Assembly: GCA_032160545.1 (NCBI GenBank)
Contig: JAVHVN010000178.1
Span: forward strand, 1-33,370
Length of the DNA stretch: 33,370 bases
Direction of reading: 5' to 3'
Source of the DNA: DATGFB01 sp032160545
GTDB taxonomy: Bacteria; Actinomycetota; Actinomycetes; Mycobacteriales; Jatrophihabitantaceae
Below the pieces are notes generated by a model. It did not search any database, was not told the DNA's origin, and worked only from the letters and a program-made list of their open reading frames with translations. Made by a program: the position numbers and the translations under genes. Of the stretch, positions 7,612 to 17,169 are shown one piece after another (the first letter of the stretch is position 1; the number at the start of each line of letters is the position of its first letter).

Positions 7612-7635
7612 GATCGTCGATGTCCATCGACGATC
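7612..7635. promoter_or_regulatory. Perfect 11-2-11 palindrome upstream of the DevR-like gene
   Basis: Inverted repeat GATCGTCGATG-N2-CATCGACGATC, ending 17 bp before the preferred ATG (7595). It could be an operator for autoregulation or a leader hairpin overlapping the ribosome site. It does not resemble the known DosR box (GGGACT-type), so the binding protein, if any, is unknown. Confidence 0.6.
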
Positions 7636-7814
7636 ATCATGCTGGGCGTGCGTGCGAACGGAAAGCGGAGATCCGGGACCAGCCTGAACGCCGGGCCGCC
7701 GCACAGCCGTCCATAGCCCGGCCGGACGTCCGCCGAGCCGCCGCTGCGGGCACAGCAAGCACCCGAGCGGCGGGGCTCAACGAACTCCGGCCGCGGCGAC
7801 CCGCGACGGCGCGG

Positions 7815-7961
7815 CTATACCCGAGAGGTCCACGACCCACGCCGAGCGAAGATCCAGAGCACGGCGAGGATCACGACGAACCACAGCACCGGGTGCACGA
7901 TCAGCCCGAGTGCGGCAGCGACGACGACGATGAGCAGCGCGATGAGAATGTCTCCGATCAT
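7815..7961 (-). CDS. 48-aa hydrophobic membrane peptide
   Basis: A 48-aa ORF starting ATG at 7961: two hydrophobic segments (about 5-22 and 25-38) separated by His-Pro, then a basic tail ARRGSW. Such short hydrophobic proteins of about 50 residues ending in Arg/Trp-rich tails are widespread in actinobacteria and lack known function. It lies between the catalase gene and the response regulator gene on the same strand. No clear ribosome site is visible. About 215 bp between it and the regulator start hold no other gene I can support. Confidence 0.6.
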   Translation of the reverse strand: MIGDILIALLIVVVAAALGLIVHPVLWFVVILAVLWIFARRGSWTSRV

Positions 7962-8015
7962 GCGCGGATGATGCCCACTGCTTACGCCCGGCTAACACGA
8001 GCGGCACGAGGACGA

Positions 8016-10109
8016 TCAGCCCACGGGAACGGCTTCGACGCGATCCCACACGCGGTGCAGGCCCAGAGCTTCGAGTAGGCCCCTCGAATACGCCTTCGCC
8101 ATGTTGTCGGCGACCAGCACGCCCGGCGCGTCGGTCTGTATCCCCGCCGCCGTCAGCGTGTCGACACCGGTTCCCCAGGCCCCGACCGGCTTGTAGTGCC
8201 GGTAGGCCTCCTGCAGCAGCGTCATCAGCCGCACGTCGGTGCTGGCCGTCGTGCGGTGGGCCACGACGATCGCGTCGAACTCGATCGAACGCGTCGTGGC
8301 CAGCGTCCGCTCGACGATCTCGGACCGCTCGCCCTTGCGCAACACCCCGCCCGCTGGCGCGATGACGTGCACGACCACGCCGACCGCCTCGGCCGCCTGC
8401 CGCAGCTTGCCGATGCCGGCGAGGTCGGAGCCGGCGTCGGCGACCACGCCGATCCTGCGGCCGGCAACCGGTCCCGGGACGTCGGTGAGTTGCGACAGCG
8501 CGGGTGACACGTCGAGTTCGCCGACCGGCTCGCCGTCCGGAGCACCGATGCCGAGGTTGGCGGCGACGCGCTCGCACAGCGTGGTGTCGACCCGGGCGAG
8601 GACGGTGAGCGTGCGCTCCTTGACGGACTTCTCGTAGCACTTGCCGAGCTCGAAGCTCACCGCCTCGATGAGGTGCTCCTGCTCGATCGCGCTCAGGCTG
8701 CGGAAGAACAGCGCGGCCTGCGAGAAGTGGTCTTCGAACGACACCGGGTTGTGCCGGCCGACCGTGCCCTCGACCGGGCGTGCTACCTGCACGTAGCCGC
8801 CCTCGCTCGCCTTCGCGACCCTGGGCCGCCCGTTGTCGAGGCTGTTGGGCAGGTACGGCGCGATGCCGGTGTGCACGGCGCTCTGATGCATGCCGTCGCG
8901 CAGCAGATCGTTCACTGCTGCGTGCGTCCGGTTGATCGGCAGTTGGTGGAAGTTCGGGCCGCCGAGCCGCGTGAGCTGGGTGTCGAGGTAGGAGAACAGC
9001 CGTCCCTGCAGCAGCGGGTCGTTCGTGGGCTCGATTCCGGGCACCAGATTGCCGAGGTGGAACGCCACCTGCTCGGTCTCGGCGAAGAAGTTGCCCGGGT
9101 TGCGGTTCAGCGTCAGCTTGCCGACGAGTTGCACGGGGACGAGTTCCTCGGGGACGATCTTCGTGGGGTCGAGCAGGTCGATGCCCGCGTAGCTGTCCGT
9201 GCCGTCGTCGGGCATCACCTGCAGCCCGAGCTCGTACTCGAAGAACGCGCCCGCCGCGATTCCCTCGGCGAGATCGCGACGGTGGAAGTCCGGGTCGAAC
9301 CCGGCGGCGAGCTGGGCCTCCTCCCACACGAGCGAGTGAACGCCCGCAGCCGGTTTCCAGTGGAACTTGACCAGGCTCGTCCCATCGTCGGCGTTGATCA
9401 TCCGGAAGGTGTGGACGCCGAAGCCCTCCATCGTCCGGAACGACCGTGGGATGGCACGGTCACTCATCACCCACATCAGCATGTGGGTGGCCTCGGTGTG
9501 CAGCGACACGAAGTCCCAGAACGTGTCGTGCGCAGTCTGCGCCTGCGGGATCTCGACGTCGGGGTGCGGCTTGGCCGCGTGGATGACGTCGGGGAACTTG
9601 ATCGCGTCCTGGATGAAGAAGACCGGGATGTTGTTGCCGACCAGGTCGAAGACGCCCTCGTCGGTGTAGAACTTCGTAGCGAAGCCGCGGACGTCGCGCA
9701 CCGTGTCGGCCGAGCCGCGCGAACCCGCGACCGTCGAGAAGCGGACGAACACCGGCGTCACGGCGCCTTCGCCGAGGAACCCGGCCTTGGTGACGGACGT
9801 GGCGGTCCCATAGGACTCGAAGACACCGTGCGCGCCCGCGCCCCGGGCGTGCACGACCCGCTCGGGGATCCGTTCGTGGTCGAAGTGCGTGATCTTCTCG
9901 CGCAGGTGATGGTCCTCGAGCAGCGTCGCGCCTCGGTCACCGGCCTTGAGCGAATGGTCGGTGTCGGGAAGTCGCAGTCCTTGCGCCGTGGTCAGGAACT
10001 CGCTGTTCTGGGCCGGCGGCTGGGCCGGGTCCTGCCTGCGCGCGCCGCGCGGAGCAGCCGCCTTGGCCGCGGCGGGCGTGGACGAACTCGTGCGACTGCG
10101 AGGCGGCAT
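8016..10109 (-). CDS. katE: Large-subunit monofunctional heme catalase (HPII/KatE type)
   Basis: A 697-aa clade 2 catalase that breaks down hydrogen peroxide to water and oxygen in the cytosol. The distal catalytic His is H87 in VVHARG, the catalytic Asn lies in LVGNNIPVFF (about 159-160), and the proximal heme Tyr is Y374 in RLFSYLDTQ. The C-terminal 150 residues form the class I amidotransferase/DJ-1-like flavodoxin domain (starting near RRIGVVADAGSD) that marks large-subunit catalases. The N-terminal 35 residues are basic and low in complexity, a usual extension. A GGAAAGGG ribosome site precedes the ATG. It follows the hemerythrin gene on the same strand after a 66-bp gap with a hairpin, so the two may be co-expressed. 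Confidence 0.97.
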   Translation of the reverse strand: MPPRSRTSSSTPAAAKAAAPRGARRQDPAQPPAQNSEFLTTAQGLRLPDTDHSLKAGDRGATLLEDHHLREKITHFDHERIPERVVHARGAGAHGVFESYGTATSVTKAGFLGEGAVTPVFVRFSTVAGSRGSADTVRDVRGFATKFYTDEGVFDLVGNNIPVFFIQDAIKFPDVIHAAKPHPDVEIPQAQTAHDTFWDFVSLHTEATHMLMWVMSDRAIPRSFRTMEGFGVHTFRMINADDGTSLVKFHWKPAAGVHSLVWEEAQLAAGFDPDFHRRDLAEGIAAGAFFEYELGLQVMPDDGTDSYAGIDLLDPTKIVPEELVPVQLVGKLTLNRNPGNFFAETEQVAFHLGNLVPGIEPTNDPLLQGRLFSYLDTQLTRLGGPNFHQLPINRTHAAVNDLLRDGMHQSAVHTGIAPYLPNSLDNGRPRVAKASEGGYVQVARPVEGTVGRHNPVSFEDHFSQAALFFRSLSAIEQEHLIEAVSFELGKCYEKSVKERTLTVLARVDTTLCERVAANLGIGAPDGEPVGELDVSPALSQLTDVPGPVAGRRIGVVADAGSDLAGIGKLRQAAEAVGVVVHVIAPAGGVLRKGERSEIVERTLATTRSIEFDAIVVAHRTTASTDVRLMTLLQEAYRHYKPVGAWGTGVDTLTAAGIQTDAPGVLVADNMAKAYSRGLLEALGLHRVWDRVEAVPVG

Positions 10110-10141
10110 GGATCCGGGCCCTTTCCTGTGTTCGGACGTGT

Positions 10142-10159
10142 GCCCGGTGGATGCCGGGC
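10142..10159. terminator. Hairpin between hemerythrin and catalase genes
   Basis: Perfect inverted repeat GCCCGG-N6-CCGGGC in the 66-bp gap after the hemerythrin stop (10176) and before the catalase start (10109). There is no U-tract. It could act as a partial terminator or RNA-processing element that lets the two genes be expressed at different levels. Confidence 0.45.
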
Positions 10160-10175
10160 GGGAAGGCGAGAACGC

Positions 10176-10751
10176 TCAGGCGTCGCCGGTCTTGCCGCTG
10201 AGCAGGTCACGTGCCCGATCGAGCATCGCGGCGAACGGCCCGACGAGCAGGTTCGCCGCGGGCGACTCGACCCCCGGGTGCGGACGAGTCGGGGCGACCG
10301 ACTGGGCGACGCGGACCGCCGACCGCATCCGTTCGAGTTCGGCATCGTCGAGGACGTCGGCCAGCCGGCCGAACTCCTGCTCCTCTTCGGCCGTCGCGTG
10401 CAACAACACATCGGCCTGAAGCTCGAGGAACGACTTCTCGAACTCCGCCGAACCCAGGTCGAGCTTCTCGAGTCGGGACAGCGCCTGCTTGGCCTCGTTC
10501 TCCTCCTGCAACCTGGCCCCGACGATCTCGTCGCCGTCCTCGAGCGCCTCGCGGGCCCGAGGATGGACGATCTCCTCCTCGGCGGTCTCGTGTACGGCGA
10601 GCAGCCGGCGCAGGGCCACGAACGCCTCCTGACGTTCCTCGCCGCGTGCGCTCATGACGTCGTCGAAAAGCTGCTTCACCTGTGCGTGCTGCGTGACGAG
10701 GAACGTCACGACGTCCTGGCCGCTCGAGATATCTGTACCGGCAGAGGTCAT
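10176..10751 (-). CDS. Hemerythrin HHE-domain protein
   Basis: About 191 aa. The HHE four-helix bundle carries the expected diiron ligands: His22 (TQHAQVK), His54 and Glu58 (HETAEEE), a Glu near 86 in the EENEAK segment, and His118 with Glu122 (LLHATAEEEQE). The repeated H-x3-E pattern is typical. Such proteins bind O2, NO or peroxide at a non-heme diiron centre; mycobacterial relatives affect the peroxide response. The C-terminal 60 residues are a Pro/Ala-rich segment and amphipathic helix. The frame is open further upstream, but the ATG at 10751 has AGGAAG before it and begins just ahead of the domain. The neighbouring catalase supports a role in oxidative stress. Confidence 0.9.
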   Translation of the reverse strand: MTSAGTDISSGQDVVTFLVTQHAQVKQLFDDVMSARGEERQEAFVALRRLLAVHETAEEEIVHPRAREALEDGDEIVGARLQEENEAKQALSRLEKLDLGSAEFEKSFLELQADVLLHATAEEEQEFGRLADVLDDAELERMRSAVRVAQSVAPTRPHPGVESPAANLLVGPFAAMLDRARDLLSGKTGDA

Positions 10752-10964
10752 CGCTATCGTCGCTTCCTGCGGTGATGGCCAGCTGGTGGGTTCAGCCGTA
10801 TCGGGCAGGTACCCAGCCGCCTCCTGGTGCAAACACCGGTCCGGCAGTTACGCGAAACGCCCGAATCGTCCGCGATGTCCGGCACGCGTTCGCAAATTCG
10901 TCGCCACCGTGTCATAGGCCCGTCCTAGACTGCCGCGGACCGGATCGGGTTTTTGGGGGGAATC

Positions 10965-13118
10965 ATGCGTCGCTGGGCTGAATTCGTTCTGCGCCATCGC
11001 AGGCTCGTCATGCTGTTCTGGCTGTTGGTGATCATCGTCGGCGCCGGCATCTCCGGCACGGTGAACAAGCGGCTCACCGTGGACTTCTCGCTGCCCGGGC
11101 AACCCGGTACCGAGACGGCCGACAAGATCAAGAACCTCGTCGGCAACGGTGGCGACACGAATCCGTTCCTGGTGACCGTGACGATGCCGGCCGGCCAGAC
11201 GATCACCGGTCACGAGAGCGACGTCGCGAAGACCTTCACGGCGGTCCAGGAGAACGTCACGAACGTGCGCGTGCTCGACGAGGCCAACACCGGCGACAAG
11301 GCATTCCGCACCGACGACGACCGCACCGCCTACGCGATGGTGTTCTACCGGTTCAACCCCTCGCCGTCCGCCAAGCTGCTCACCGACCCCATCACCGCGG
11401 CAGCCGATGCGGCACGTCCACCGGGCAGCACCGTCGGCGTCACCGGCGAGGACGCCCTTGCGGTGGGCGACAGCAGCGGCGGTCCGGGCGTGCTGGGCGA
11501 GACGCTGCTCGGCGCCGTCGGCGCTCTGGCGGTGCTGGCGTTCGTCTTCGGTTCCTTCCTCGCCTTCCTGCCGCTGATCGTCGCGGCGGCGTCGATCCTC
11601 GCCACGTTCATCCTGTTGCTGCCGATCACCTATGCCACCGACGTGTCGTTCATCGTCGAGTTCCTCGTGGCGCTCGTCGGGCTCGGTGTGGCCATCGACT
11701 ACTCGCTGCTGTTCGCCACGCGCTGGCGAGAGGAACGCGACCACGGCCGCGAGAACCACGAAGCGGTCGTGATCGCCATGGAGACCGCAGGTCACGCCGT
11801 GCTCTTCAGCGGCGTGACCGTCGCGATCGGCCTGCTCGCGCTGATCGTGCTGCCTGTTCCGTTCATGCGCAGCATGGGCTACGGCGGTGCGCTCATTCCG
11901 CTCGCGAGCGTGGTCACCACGCTGTCGCTCACGCCGGCGATCCTCGGCAGCATCGGGCCGAGGGTCGACTGGCCCAAGATCCGGCACGAGAACCGTGCGA
12001 GCCGCGCCTGGAGCCGCTGGGCGCGTCTCGTGGTGCGCCGCCGGGTCATCGCGGCGATCGCCGCCACGGCCATTCTCGCCGCGCTCGCGTCGGCCCTGCT
12101 CGGCGTCAAGATCGGCCAGTCCTCCTCGACCTCGCTCGCCAAGAGCGGATCGGCGTACGAGGCGCTGCAGGTGCTCGAGAAGGGCGGCGTCACCACCGGA
12201 TCGCTGACGCCGATCGAGGTTCTCGTGAGCACCGACCAGGCCAAGACGGCCGCTGCCGGGCTCGCGAAGATCAATGGCGTCGCTCGTGCGCTCGTCCCGT
12301 CGGGCGCCGGCAGCAACCGCAACGGCGAGACGGTGGTCGTCCTCATTCCCGACGAGGAGACCGTCAACTCGCAGAGCATCGGCGTGGTGCGCCGGGTCAA
12401 CAGCGCGATCAAGACCATGCCAGGCGTCGTCGGCGCAACCGGTCTGGGGGCGGCGCAGATCGACTTCCTGCACGCGGTGTACGGCAACTTCCCGCTGATG
12501 CTGCTGATCATCGCTGTGCTCACGTACATCCTGCTGGTGCGTGCCTTCCGCTCGTTGCTGCTGCCGTTGAAGGCGATCATCCTGAACCTGGTGTCGCTGG
12601 CCGCGACGCTGGGCGCGATGGTGCTGTTCTGGCAGGACGGGCACGGGTCGGAGGCGATCTTCGGCATCCATGCCACCGGGGCCATCACGTTCTGGATCCC
12701 GCTGATGGTGTTCGCATTCCTCTTCGGGCTCTCGATGGACTACGAGGTGTTCATCCTGTCCCGCATCCGTGAGGAGTACGACGGCGCCAAGTCGACCGAT
12801 GCCGCGGTGGTCGAGGGCATCGGGCGCACCGGACGGCTGGTGACGTGCGCGGCGCTGATCCTGTTCCTCGCGTTCGCCGCGCTGGCGTCCGGGCCGGCCA
12901 CCGACCTCAAGACGCTCGCCACCGGTCTCGGTATCGGCATCCTGATCGACGCGACGATCGTCCGGTCCCTGCTGGTGCCGTCCCTGGTGTCGCTGTTCGG
13001 ACGGTGGAACTGGTACCTGCCGGTCGGGGTCGCGCGGCTGCTCCGGGTCGAGCCCTCGATCCCGCATCCCGAGCCACCGCGCTCCGAGCGCATCGCGGAG
13101 CCCGAGCCGGTCGGCTGA
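10965..13118 (+). CDS. MMPL-family RND transporter
   Basis: A 717-aa membrane transporter of the MMPL/RND superfamily. It starts with the characteristic RRWAEFVLRHRRLVMLFWLLV helix, then an extracytoplasmic loop, a first block of five membrane helices (about 175-330), a second single helix after the basic segment RRRVIAAIAAT, a second large loop, and a last block of five helices (about 510-680). The motif GLGVAIDYSLLF has the family's Asp-Tyr pair in one half, and GLSMDYEVFILSRIREE in the other; these carry the proton relay. Actinobacterial members export lipids or drugs; the substrate here is unknown. The ATG at 10965 follows GGGGGG, and a TAGACT -10-like hexamer lies at 10926-10931. It stands alone, divergent from the hemerythrin gene. 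Confidence 0.94.
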   Translation: MRRWAEFVLRHRRLVMLFWLLVIIVGAGISGTVNKRLTVDFSLPGQPGTETADKIKNLVGNGGDTNPFLVTVTMPAGQTITGHESDVAKTFTAVQENVTNVRVLDEANTGDKAFRTDDDRTAYAMVFYRFNPSPSAKLLTDPITAAADAARPPGSTVGVTGEDALAVGDSSGGPGVLGETLLGAVGALAVLAFVFGSFLAFLPLIVAAASILATFILLLPITYATDVSFIVEFLVALVGLGVAIDYSLLFATRWREERDHGRENHEAVVIAMETAGHAVLFSGVTVAIGLLALIVLPVPFMRSMGYGGALIPLASVVTTLSLTPAILGSIGPRVDWPKIRHENRASRAWSRWARLVVRRRVIAAIAATAILAALASALLGVKIGQSSSTSLAKSGSAYEALQVLEKGGVTTGSLTPIEVLVSTDQAKTAAAGLAKINGVARALVPSGAGSNRNGETVVVLIPDEETVNSQSIGVVRRVNSAIKTMPGVVGATGLGAAQIDFLHAVYGNFPLMLLIIAVLTYILLVRAFRSLLLPLKAIILNLVSLAATLGAMVLFWQDGHGSEAIFGIHATGAITFWIPLMVFAFLFGLSMDYEVFILSRIREEYDGAKSTDAAVVEGIGRTGRLVTCAALILFLAFAALASGPATDLKTLATGLGIGILIDATIVRSLLVPSLVSLFGRWNWYLPVGVARLLRVEPSIPHPEPPRSERIAEPEPVG

Positions 13119-13128
13119 CGGTGGGGCG

Positions 13129-13151
13129 GCGGCGGCCGGCTGGGCCGCCGC
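13129..13151 (+). terminator. Hairpin terminator after the MMPL gene
   Basis: A 9-bp perfect stem GCGGCGGCC with a 5-nt loop and GGCCGCCGC, beginning 10 bp after the MMPL stop. It has no U-tract, as is common for actinobacterial terminators. Confidence 0.55.
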
Positions 13152-13253
13152 TGCCAAGATGGCTCTGATGACTGCACACGGGTTCGAGCCAGCACCAGGA
13201 CAGCCGGCGCGACCTCACAGCGCGACGGGTCCGAGCGCGGCGCGCCGACCGCG

Positions 13254-15047
13254 ATGACTCACCCCACGCGCCCAGAGCTGCAGGGTCATCACGGCATGGT
13301 TGCGAGTACCCATTGGCTCGCGTCGTCCACCGGCATGAGCGTGCTCGAGCGCGGTGGGAACGCCTTCGACGCCGCCGTCGCCGCCGGGTTCGTCCTGCAG
13401 ATCGTCGAGCCGCACCTCAACGGTCCCGGCGGCGACTCGTCCGTTGTGGTCTGGAGCGCCGCCGACAACGCCCCGCACGTCGTCTGCGGCCAGGGGCCCT
13501 CGCCGGCGGGCGCGAGCATCGAACACTTCCGCTCACTCGGGCTCGACCTGGTGCCCGGCAGCGGCCTGCTCGCCGCGACGGTGCCCGGTGCGTTCGGCGC
13601 GTGGCTGACGATGCTCGAGCGCTGGGGCACCTGGGAGCTGGCCGACGTCCTCGCCCCGGCGATCGACTACGCCGAACGCGGTTACCCGGTCCTGCCCTCG
13701 ATGGCCCGGACGATCGAGGCGGTACGCGAGCTGTTCGTCGGGCACTGGACGACCTCGGCGGCCACCTGGCTCGCGCACGGGCGCACTCCGCGGCCCGGCG
13801 CCCGCTGGCGCTCGCCGGTCATCGCGCAGACCTATCGCCGGTTGCTCGGCGAAGCGTCGGCGGGCACCCGCGAGCAGCGGATCGCGGCGGCCCGGCGCGC
13901 GTGGTACGACGGCTTCGTCGCCGACGACATCGGTGCGTTCAGCTCTACCTCGTGGCGTGACACCAGCGGCCGCGACCACGCAGGCGTCCTGACCGCCGCG
14001 GATCTGTCGGGCTGGGTACCGCCGGTCGAGGCGCCTGCGTCGGTCGACTTCGGCGCCAGGTACCAGATCCTGAAGACCGGCCCGTGGGGCCAGGGCCCGG
14101 TGCTGCTTCAGCAGTTGCGGCTACTCGAGGCGCGGGGCGTGCACGACCTGCCGGTGCGCTCCGCCGAGTGGATTCACGCAGTGGTCGAGGCGGCCAAGCT
14201 CGCGTTCGCCGACCGCGAGGCGTACTACGGCGACCCGCCCGAGGGCGACGTTCCGCTCGACGCATTGCTGTCGATGGATTATGCCGCCGACCGCGCCGAG
14301 CGCATCGGCGCGACCGCGAGCCTCCAGTTCGTCCCCGGCACGGTCGACGGACGCGCCCCGCTGCTGCCGAGCGAGGCCGGCGCCGAGCCCGCCGATACCC
14401 TCACCGCCTCGACGGCCGGGGAGCCAACGGTAGGCAGGTACGGCGAGAACCGCGGCGACACCTGCCATGTCGACGTCGTCGACCGCTGGGGGAACTTCGT
14501 TTCGGCGACTCCCAGCGGCGGCTGGCTGCAGAGCTCGCCGGTGATCCCCTCGCTCGGCTTCGGGCTCGGGACGCGCGCGCAGATGTTCTACCTGCAACCC
14601 GGGCTGCCGAACTCCCTCCGGCCCGGCCGCCGACCACGAACGACACTGTCCCCCTCGCTCGCACTACGGGACGGACAGCCCTGGCTCGCGTTCGGTACGC
14701 CGGGCGGCGACCAGCAGGACCAGTGGCAGCTGACCTTCGTACTGGACGTCGTGGCCGCCGAACGGGCCGGGGCCCTCAACCTGCAGGACGCGATCGACGC
14801 CCCGGCCCTGCACACCAGGCACTTCCCGTCGTCCTTCTATCCCCGGACCGCGCACCCCGGCGAGATCGTGGTCGAGTCCCGGCTCGACGAGGCGGTGCTC
14901 GCCGATCTGGAGTCCCGCGGGCACCGGATCACCCGCTCCGGCCCGTGGTCGCTCGGGCGGCTGAGCGCGGTGTCGCGCGGCGAGGACGGCGTGTTGCGGG
15001 CTGCGGCCAATGCCCGGGGAGCCCAGGGCTACGCGGTCGGTCGCTGA
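13254..15047 (+). CDS. Gamma-glutamyltranspeptidase-family hydrolase
   Basis: A 597-aa Ntn-hydrolase of the gamma-glutamyltranspeptidase family, which matures by self-cleavage before a nucleophilic Thr. The N-terminal large-subunit part has the family segments RGGNAFDAAVAAGFVLQIVEP (33-53) and the NGPGGD loop (56-61). The predicted cleavage site is before Thr403 in NRGDTCHVDVVD, and the oxyanion-loop-like FGTPGGDQQ segment follows. There is no signal peptide, so the enzyme is probably cytosolic. That favours a GGT-like acylase or amidohydrolase acting on a small amide rather than a classical exported glutathione hydrolase. ATG at 13254; no clear ribosome site. It is convergent with the sugar ABC cluster. 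Confidence 0.9.
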   Translation: MTHPTRPELQGHHGMVASTHWLASSTGMSVLERGGNAFDAAVAAGFVLQIVEPHLNGPGGDSSVVVWSAADNAPHVVCGQGPSPAGASIEHFRSLGLDLVPGSGLLAATVPGAFGAWLTMLERWGTWELADVLAPAIDYAERGYPVLPSMARTIEAVRELFVGHWTTSAATWLAHGRTPRPGARWRSPVIAQTYRRLLGEASAGTREQRIAAARRAWYDGFVADDIGAFSSTSWRDTSGRDHAGVLTAADLSGWVPPVEAPASVDFGARYQILKTGPWGQGPVLLQQLRLLEARGVHDLPVRSAEWIHAVVEAAKLAFADREAYYGDPPEGDVPLDALLSMDYAADRAERIGATASLQFVPGTVDGRAPLLPSEAGAEPADTLTASTAGEPTVGRYGENRGDTCHVDVVDRWGNFVSATPSGGWLQSSPVIPSLGFGLGTRAQMFYLQPGLPNSLRPGRRPRTTLSPSLALRDGQPWLAFGTPGGDQQDQWQLTFVLDVVAAERAGALNLQDAIDAPALHTRHFPSSFYPRTAHPGEIVVESRLDEAVLADLESRGHRITRSGPWSLGRLSAVSRGEDGVLRAAANARGAQGYAVGR

Positions 15048-15050
15048 GCT

Positions 15051-15069
15051 GGGGGCTCGGCGCTCCCCC
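15051..15069. terminator. Convergent-gene hairpin
   Basis: GGGGG-N9-CCCCC between the stop of the GGT-like gene (15047) and the stop of the sugar ABC ATPase gene (15092). It is nested inside a second pair of arms, GCTGAGC (15043-15049) and GCTCAGC (15090-15096). The position between converging genes suggests a bidirectional terminator. Confidence 0.5.
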
Positions 15070-15091
15070 CGTGGTGGCACGCGATCGCGGC

Positions 15092-16180
<1,089 letters not shown>

Positions 16181-16184
16181 CAGC

Positions 16185-17150
16185 TCATCCCTTCAATGCC
16201 CCGCCGAGGCCGTTGCCTCGCAGGAACGAACGTTGGAAGAACAGGAAGCCGATGATCGGCACGAGGGTCGCGATGAACAGTGACGCCAGGAAGACGCCGA
16301 GTTCGGTCTGCGCCTGGATGCTCGGCAGGCGGACGGACAGCGGTTGCTCGTCCGGGTTGGTGAGCACGAGCAGCGGCCACAGGAAGTCCTTCCACGAGGC
16401 CAACACGGCGAACACGGAGACGACGCCGAGGATGGGACGCGACATGGGCAGCACGATCGAGGTGAACATCCGGAAGCCGCCGGCACCGTCCATGCGAGCC
16501 GCCTCGAAGATCTCCCGCGGCAGGTTGTCGAAGAACCGCTGGACCAGAACGACGTTGAAGGCACTGGCCCCCGCCGGCAGCCACACCGCCCAGTAGCTGT
16601 CGACGAACGAGTGACTGAGCAGCGGCGGGTGGACGATCTCGATGTAGAGGGGAACCAGCAGCACCACCGACGGCACGAACAGTGTCACCAGCAGCAGTGC
16701 GCTGATGAGCTTGGCATAGCGCGGCCGTAGCACCGACAGCGCGTAGCCGCCCGTAGTGGCCACGACGATCTGCGAGAGCCACGATCCGAAGGCCAGCAGC
16801 ACGGTGTTCCAGAAGTAGCGACCGATGCGCACGTCGAACCAGGCCTGATGCAGGTTGTTCCACGCGAAGCCGTGCGGGAACAGCGACATCGGCGACGTGA
16901 GCGTGTCGTTGGTCGGCGACACGGCTGACTTGGCTAGCCAGAGCAGCGGCCCTAGGCCGATGATTATCAGGCCGGCGAGGAGCACCCCATGGGCGATCCC
17001 GAGTCCGTAGCGCACCGACGGGCGCCGCCAGTCGGCACTCGACAGGATCGCCGACTCGGCCTCGGCCCGGTCCTGTGACAGGTCCGCGTCCAGGTCCTGG
17101 ACGGCGTCGGACTCCTGGAGCAGTCCGGGCTGCCGGATCGTCGCGGTCAT
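16185..17150 (-). CDS. Sugar ABC permease, MalG type
   Basis: A 321-aa inner-membrane permease with six predicted helices; the first is at about 53-72 after a long acidic N-terminal tail. The coupling (EAA) loop reads EIFEAARMDGAGGFRMFTSI, with the conserved EAA-x3-G arrangement that docks on the ATPase. The C-terminal QRSFLRGNGLGGALKG is typical of MalG-like permeases. The ATG has a GGAG site seven bases upstream. It pairs with the MalF-type permease gene 19 nt upstream to form the membrane channel. Confidence 0.95.
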   Translation of the reverse strand: MTATIRQPGLLQESDAVQDLDADLSQDRAEAESAILSSADWRRPSVRYGLGIAHGVLLAGLIIIGLGPLLWLAKSAVSPTNDTLTSPMSLFPHGFAWNNLHQAWFDVRIGRYFWNTVLLAFGSWLSQIVVATTGGYALSVLRPRYAKLISALLLVTLFVPSVVLLVPLYIEIVHPPLLSHSFVDSYWAVWLPAGASAFNVVLVQRFFDNLPREIFEAARMDGAGGFRMFTSIVLPMSRPILGVVSVFAVLASWKDFLWPLLVLTNPDEQPLSVRLPSIQAQTELGVFLASLFIATLVPIIGFLFFQRSFLRGNGLGGALKG

Positions 17151-17169
17151 CGCGTGCTCCGTTCGGCGC

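Noticed and set aside
7777..9327. 516-aa minus-strand open frame overlapping katE in another frame
   Set aside because: Shadow of katE: composition is Arg/Gly/Pro-rich and no family features; the catalase frame is certain.
10848..13157. 769-aa minus-strand frame opposite the MMPL gene
   Set aside because: Antisense shadow with Arg/Asp/Glu/His-rich sequence; the MMPL protein is unmistakable.
13168..13257. 29-codon ORF ending in an ATGA overlap with the GGT-like gene
   Set aside because: The overlap is suggestive of a leader peptide, but the sequence is Pro/Ala/Arg-rich, lacks a clear ribosome site and shows no family.
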